NCBI GenBank assembly: GCA_001643675.2
Contig: LSRY02000072.1
Coordinates: 2,501 to 65,000 of the forward strand
Length of the DNA stretch: 62,500 nt
Reading direction: 5' to 3'
DNA from: Monocercomonoides exilis
Lineage: Eukaryota > Preaxostyla > Oxymonadida > Polymastigidae
Of the stretch, positions 59,301-62,500 are shown one piece after another. How positions within the stretch are numbered: position 1 is the first letter of the stretch; each line of letters begins with the position of its first letter. The position numbers were made by a program, and so were the translations under genes. The notes beneath the pieces are model-generated. The model saw only the letters and a program-made list of their open reading frames with translations, searched no databases and had not been told where the DNA came from.

Positions 59301-60381
59301 TTTCTCTCGTCCTCTGTCTTCATCCTCTTCAGTCTCCGCATTCTCCTCACCCTCTTTGGCTTTATATCATCCGATCTTTTAGCTTTCGGCTTCTTCTTCT
59401 TTGTATCTCCTTTCAGCGCTTTTTGCATCTTCTGCAAATACGCCCACACCATCGCCATCCGCTCCTTCTGACTGAATGTGCCGCCTTTCGTTCCTTTCAA
59501 GATGAGCAGCAGAATGCTGTCAGCAGAAATGCTCTCGAAATAGAATCGGAACGAGTTGAACAGCAAGTCATCGTCAATCGCACCTTTCCTGGCAATGCAT
59601 TCGAGAATGTAGAGAGACAGCGACAATGGTGAAGGGAGAGAAAGGGATGAGGGAATTGTCAATGAAGATGTGGAAGGAAGGAAAGATGGAATGTCTTTGG
59701 GGAAGTTTGCAGATGGAAAAGAGGAGGAGGAAGAGGAGGTGCCAGTCGCAGCAGGTTTGCTAACAGACTGTTCGAATGGGATCGGAGAGAAGAGCATTGG
59801 TGGTGGGGGAGAGTCAGGTTTGTGTTCAGTTGCATCAAGAGAAGACGTTGATGTCAAAGAGGAAGGGATTTTTAAACTTAAAGGCTGATGTGTTGTGTTC
59901 GTATCAGCATAAGAAACATCAACATTTGGAGCGAGAGGAAAAGCACTTTCAGCTTTCATTTCAACTGACACACAGCTAAAGAATGGGAGGATGTTGAGAA
60001 GCGAGGCCAAAGGGAATGAAAGCTGAGGAGAAGTCACAAGGGCAGGTAAGTTAGTGAATGAGAGATAATGAGATTTTGGTGAACGGGGCGAAACTGCACC
60101 AGAAAGTGAAAGAGAAGTTGAAGTCGACAGAAAAGAGGGAGAAGATGGATGGATGATGTTTGCAGCAGGAGATGTGGAGGAAAAAGACATTGCAGAGGAA
60201 GATGAAGATGAAGAGGTGGAGGAGGATGAAGATGATGAAACCAACGATGCACCAGCTGAGTGGTTGTTTTGTTGTATTTGTGGAGTTGTATAGAATGTGA
60301 ATGTGCGAGAAAGTGTTCGCCTTGTGAGAATATGTTCCTGATAAGATGGAGAAGACGGAATAATTAAGCCAACTGATGATG

Positions 60382-60413
<32 letters not shown>

Positions 60414-62293
60414 ACATTTGCAGAGACAGGAATTAATGGGGTTGGCAGAGCAGCAGCCGATACTAACCTGAAAGCAGATGGAGCAATGGACAAAGCAGCA
60501 GATGAGGCAATTGAAGGAAAGGCAGCTGAGCATTGATTAGCGTGTTCTCTTTTTTCAAACTGTAGCTGTCTGGTTTGATAGGCAACATGTGCAGGGAAAG
60601 GGACTGAAGTGCTTCGAGGTCTGCTGATGCTGCCGAATGCGCGAGGTGTCAGAAAAGATGAAGGAGATGATGGAACAGGCGATGGAGGAGCAGGAGACGA
60701 AGGAGCAGGGGAAGTCGGAGTTGAAGAAGGAATTGACAACGGGCCTGAAACATAGCCAGCCCCAAAGGTAGACGAAGATGGAGTCAAGTTTGATATGAGA
60801 TTTGCGTTTGACAGGTGTGATGCAGAAGCCACTTCGGATATTCCAGGCGAGTTGGGCTCAGAATATTGACTGAGGCTGCTTTCAGAGGCAGTCAGCTTGC
60901 GAGCACATTCGTCGTTGCGTTGCTCGTCAAACGGAGCAGACAAAGAAGGTAGACAGAACTCAGATGCACTGGAAAAGCGATGCTGGCCAAACTCGACGCT
61001 GACTGGCGAGACGGGTTCGTTCCGTTTGGATGCATCTTCTCTCAGTGCGTTGCTCAAAGAAAAGCTAATTGCAGCGTTTGTGCCTCCTTCTTTCCTTTTC
61101 TCTTTCTCTTTCTCTTTCTCTTCTGAGTCTTTCTCTCGCATCTGCCCGAAGTTTCGCACTGAGTTCGCTGTGACTGCACCAAATGCGCTGTTTCTGTTGT
61201 CTGCAAAACGAGCATTTGAGGGTGGGTCATCCAAAATGAGTCCTATTCGCGGTGATGATAAGCTTTCAGTGATGAATTTGGAAGGAGTTGAGGTTGAGTT
61301 CTGAATGGGGCGGGGAGGAGAGAGGAAAGGAAGGAGCACAGAATGCGAGGTGTATGTGGGGTGTTTCAGGGAGGGGTTGTTGGTTGAGGAGGAGGAGGAG
61401 GATGAAGAAGGGATTTGAATGCTTGGAGATGGATGTTTGGGAAGTGGAGAAAGAGGCAGAGGAAGTGGAAGTGGAAGAGGAGGATGTGAATTATGTCCTT
61501 TCTTTTGTGCCTCAGAAAATGACACAGTCGTTGGCAATGCTGCTGTTGAGAGAGCAGAAGATGAAGAAGAAGATGTCGATGATGAAGATGATGAAGATGA
61601 AGAAGATGAAGAAAAAGTGGAGGACGAAGATGAAATCACTGGGAGTGGAGAGATGCTAATCAGCGGTTTCAGAGGAAACAGCAAATCGTCTATGTTTTTT
61701 GGCAGCCCGCACATTTTCTTGACCAAATTGATGAGCACGTCAACCACGTCCATCTCGCAAAGCGCTTCAGTCTGTGCAATTGTTGCCTCTTTGACGATGG
61801 CGTAGAGGAGGTAGAGGGCAGATACACTCACTTGGATGTCGAGGGAGTGGGAGAAAGAGAGGAGCTGCTTGATCAGACGGGTGGGAAGGAGATGGTGGGG
61901 TGGGGCGAGCAGAGTGAAGGGGGAAGAAGAGGAGGAGGAAGAGGAAGAGGAAGAGGAAGAAGATGTAAAAGAAGATGATGATGATGAAATAATTGGAAGA
62001 TTATTAGCAGGAGAAGAAGAAGAAAACTGATGAGGTGAAATGTCTTTGTTGGATGGAGAATTAGATGAAGAGCATGAAGGTTGTTGGGGTGTTGGCTGGC
62101 TATAAACAGGAAAAGCTGCATAATTGCTGTTTATGCCATTGGTGTTGGTGTTTATGTTATGAATGAGGGTGTTATTGGTGATGGTGTTACTGGTGATTGC
62201 GTTGGTGTTACTGGAGGTGATAGAAGGTGAGTTGTTTGAAGAAGAAGGTTGAAATGAAGAAGAAGAAGAAGAAGAAGAAGAAGATGCTAATGC

Positions 62294-62348
<55 letters not shown>

Positions 62349-62500
62349 GTTGTTGAAGAAGGAAGAGGAAGATCAAGGCGAAGAGAAGAAGACGAAGAAG
62401 AACATATTCCTTCTTCTCCTTCTCTTTGTGGAGAACACGAAGAAGGCGGAAGCAAAGTGTTTGGATGAAGAGGAAGATCAACGTCTTCGTCGCTGATGGG
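50343..62500 (-). CDS. Giant Ser-rich protein with helical-repeat segments, partial (about 4,000 residues in window)
   Basis: The minus strand is open from the right edge to 58309 and from 58153 to 50343, where TAA ends it. Donor GTATGA at 58308 and acceptor TTCACAG ending 58154 join them in phase across a 155-nt intron, turning two long frames into one. The first exon stays open to the window edge, so the start lies outside. Ordered, helical segments (SLDIQVSVSALYLLYAIVKE; LYILECIARKGAIDDDLLFN; LRIACEALSIIAPQIN then ETIPLGLSYSMLSATIPLLS; EVLKCLLELLKEDNQYVATF) are separated by hundreds of residues of Ser/Pro/Glu-rich sequence. This is like an armadillo/HEAT protein split by disordered insertions. 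Near the C-terminus is a cysteine pair pattern (CVDCERMDG, CQSCGLRV). No family is recognised. Ser runs are encoded by GAA/GAT-type microsatellites on the plus strand. Confidence 0.7.
58154..58308 (-). other. Predicted intron of the giant gene
   Basis: It spans from GTATGA to TTCACAG and removes the TAG at 58277-58279 that would otherwise end the upstream frame. Phase 1 on both sides creates a Glu codon at the junction. The helical sequence continues naturally across it. Confidence 0.65.
60373..60412. repeat. GAT trinucleotide microsatellite in coding sequence
   Basis: About 13 GAT units, read as Ser codons on the minus strand, within a disordered part of the giant protein. Confidence 0.85.
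62295..62346. repeat. GAT trinucleotide microsatellite in coding sequence
   Basis: About 17 GAT units encode a Ser run near the window edge in the giant protein. A GAA array lies directly upstream at 62257-62283. Confidence 0.9.

Noticed and set aside
1-62500. CRISPR arrays, rRNA genes, bacterial operons or phage modules
   Set aside because: No regularly spaced repeats, no rRNA-like blocks and a clearly eukaryotic exon-intron layout.

Overview
The window is eukaryotic, A+T-rich nuclear DNA from a protist. Evidence: short GT-AG introns (about 55-155 nt) recur in predicted genes, serine codons form long microsatellite-like runs, a V-ATPase proteolipid and an RBR ubiquitin ligase are present, and TAA, TAG and TGA all end genes (standard code). 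A dispersed gene family here looks, from memory only, like an expanded unannotated family of the oxymonad Monocercomonoides; that assignment is an inference.

Layout. 1-2307 (minus) holds most of a three-exon tyrosine recombinase gene that leaves the window. From 3.7 to 41.2 kb lie six copies of one family of alpha-solenoid-like proteins. Two look complete (3765-5163 and 39686-41153), one is complete except for exon 1 (13258-14572), one has lost exon 1 next to a transposon (23774-25087), and two are pseudogenes (8546-9853 and 33640-34690). Between them are broken pieces of other genes: secreted or membrane proteins of parallel beta-helix type, and unknown degraded multi-exon genes. Mobile DNA fills the rest: two nearly identical DDE transposons in opposite orientation (19871-22463 and 36798-39145), a 246-bp MITE nested in the first, a 1-kb foldback element, and a 4-kb element with about 330-bp inverted termini that encloses a family pseudogene.

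Housekeeping-type genes are an RNF216/TRIAD3-like RBR E3 ligase (28047-29732), a serine-rich multi-exon protein (about 42.7-47.5 kb), V-ATPase subunit c (48928-49498, minus) and a giant protein of about 4,000 residues, open at the right edge (50343-62500, minus).

Taken together, the left two thirds is a repeat-rich, high-turnover region where a lineage-specific family, decayed surface-protein genes and transposons mix; the right third is stable and gene-dense. No operons, rRNA, convincing tRNA or CRISPR arrays were seen. Exon joins come from reading frame, GT-AG sites and comparison between the copies, not from transcripts.
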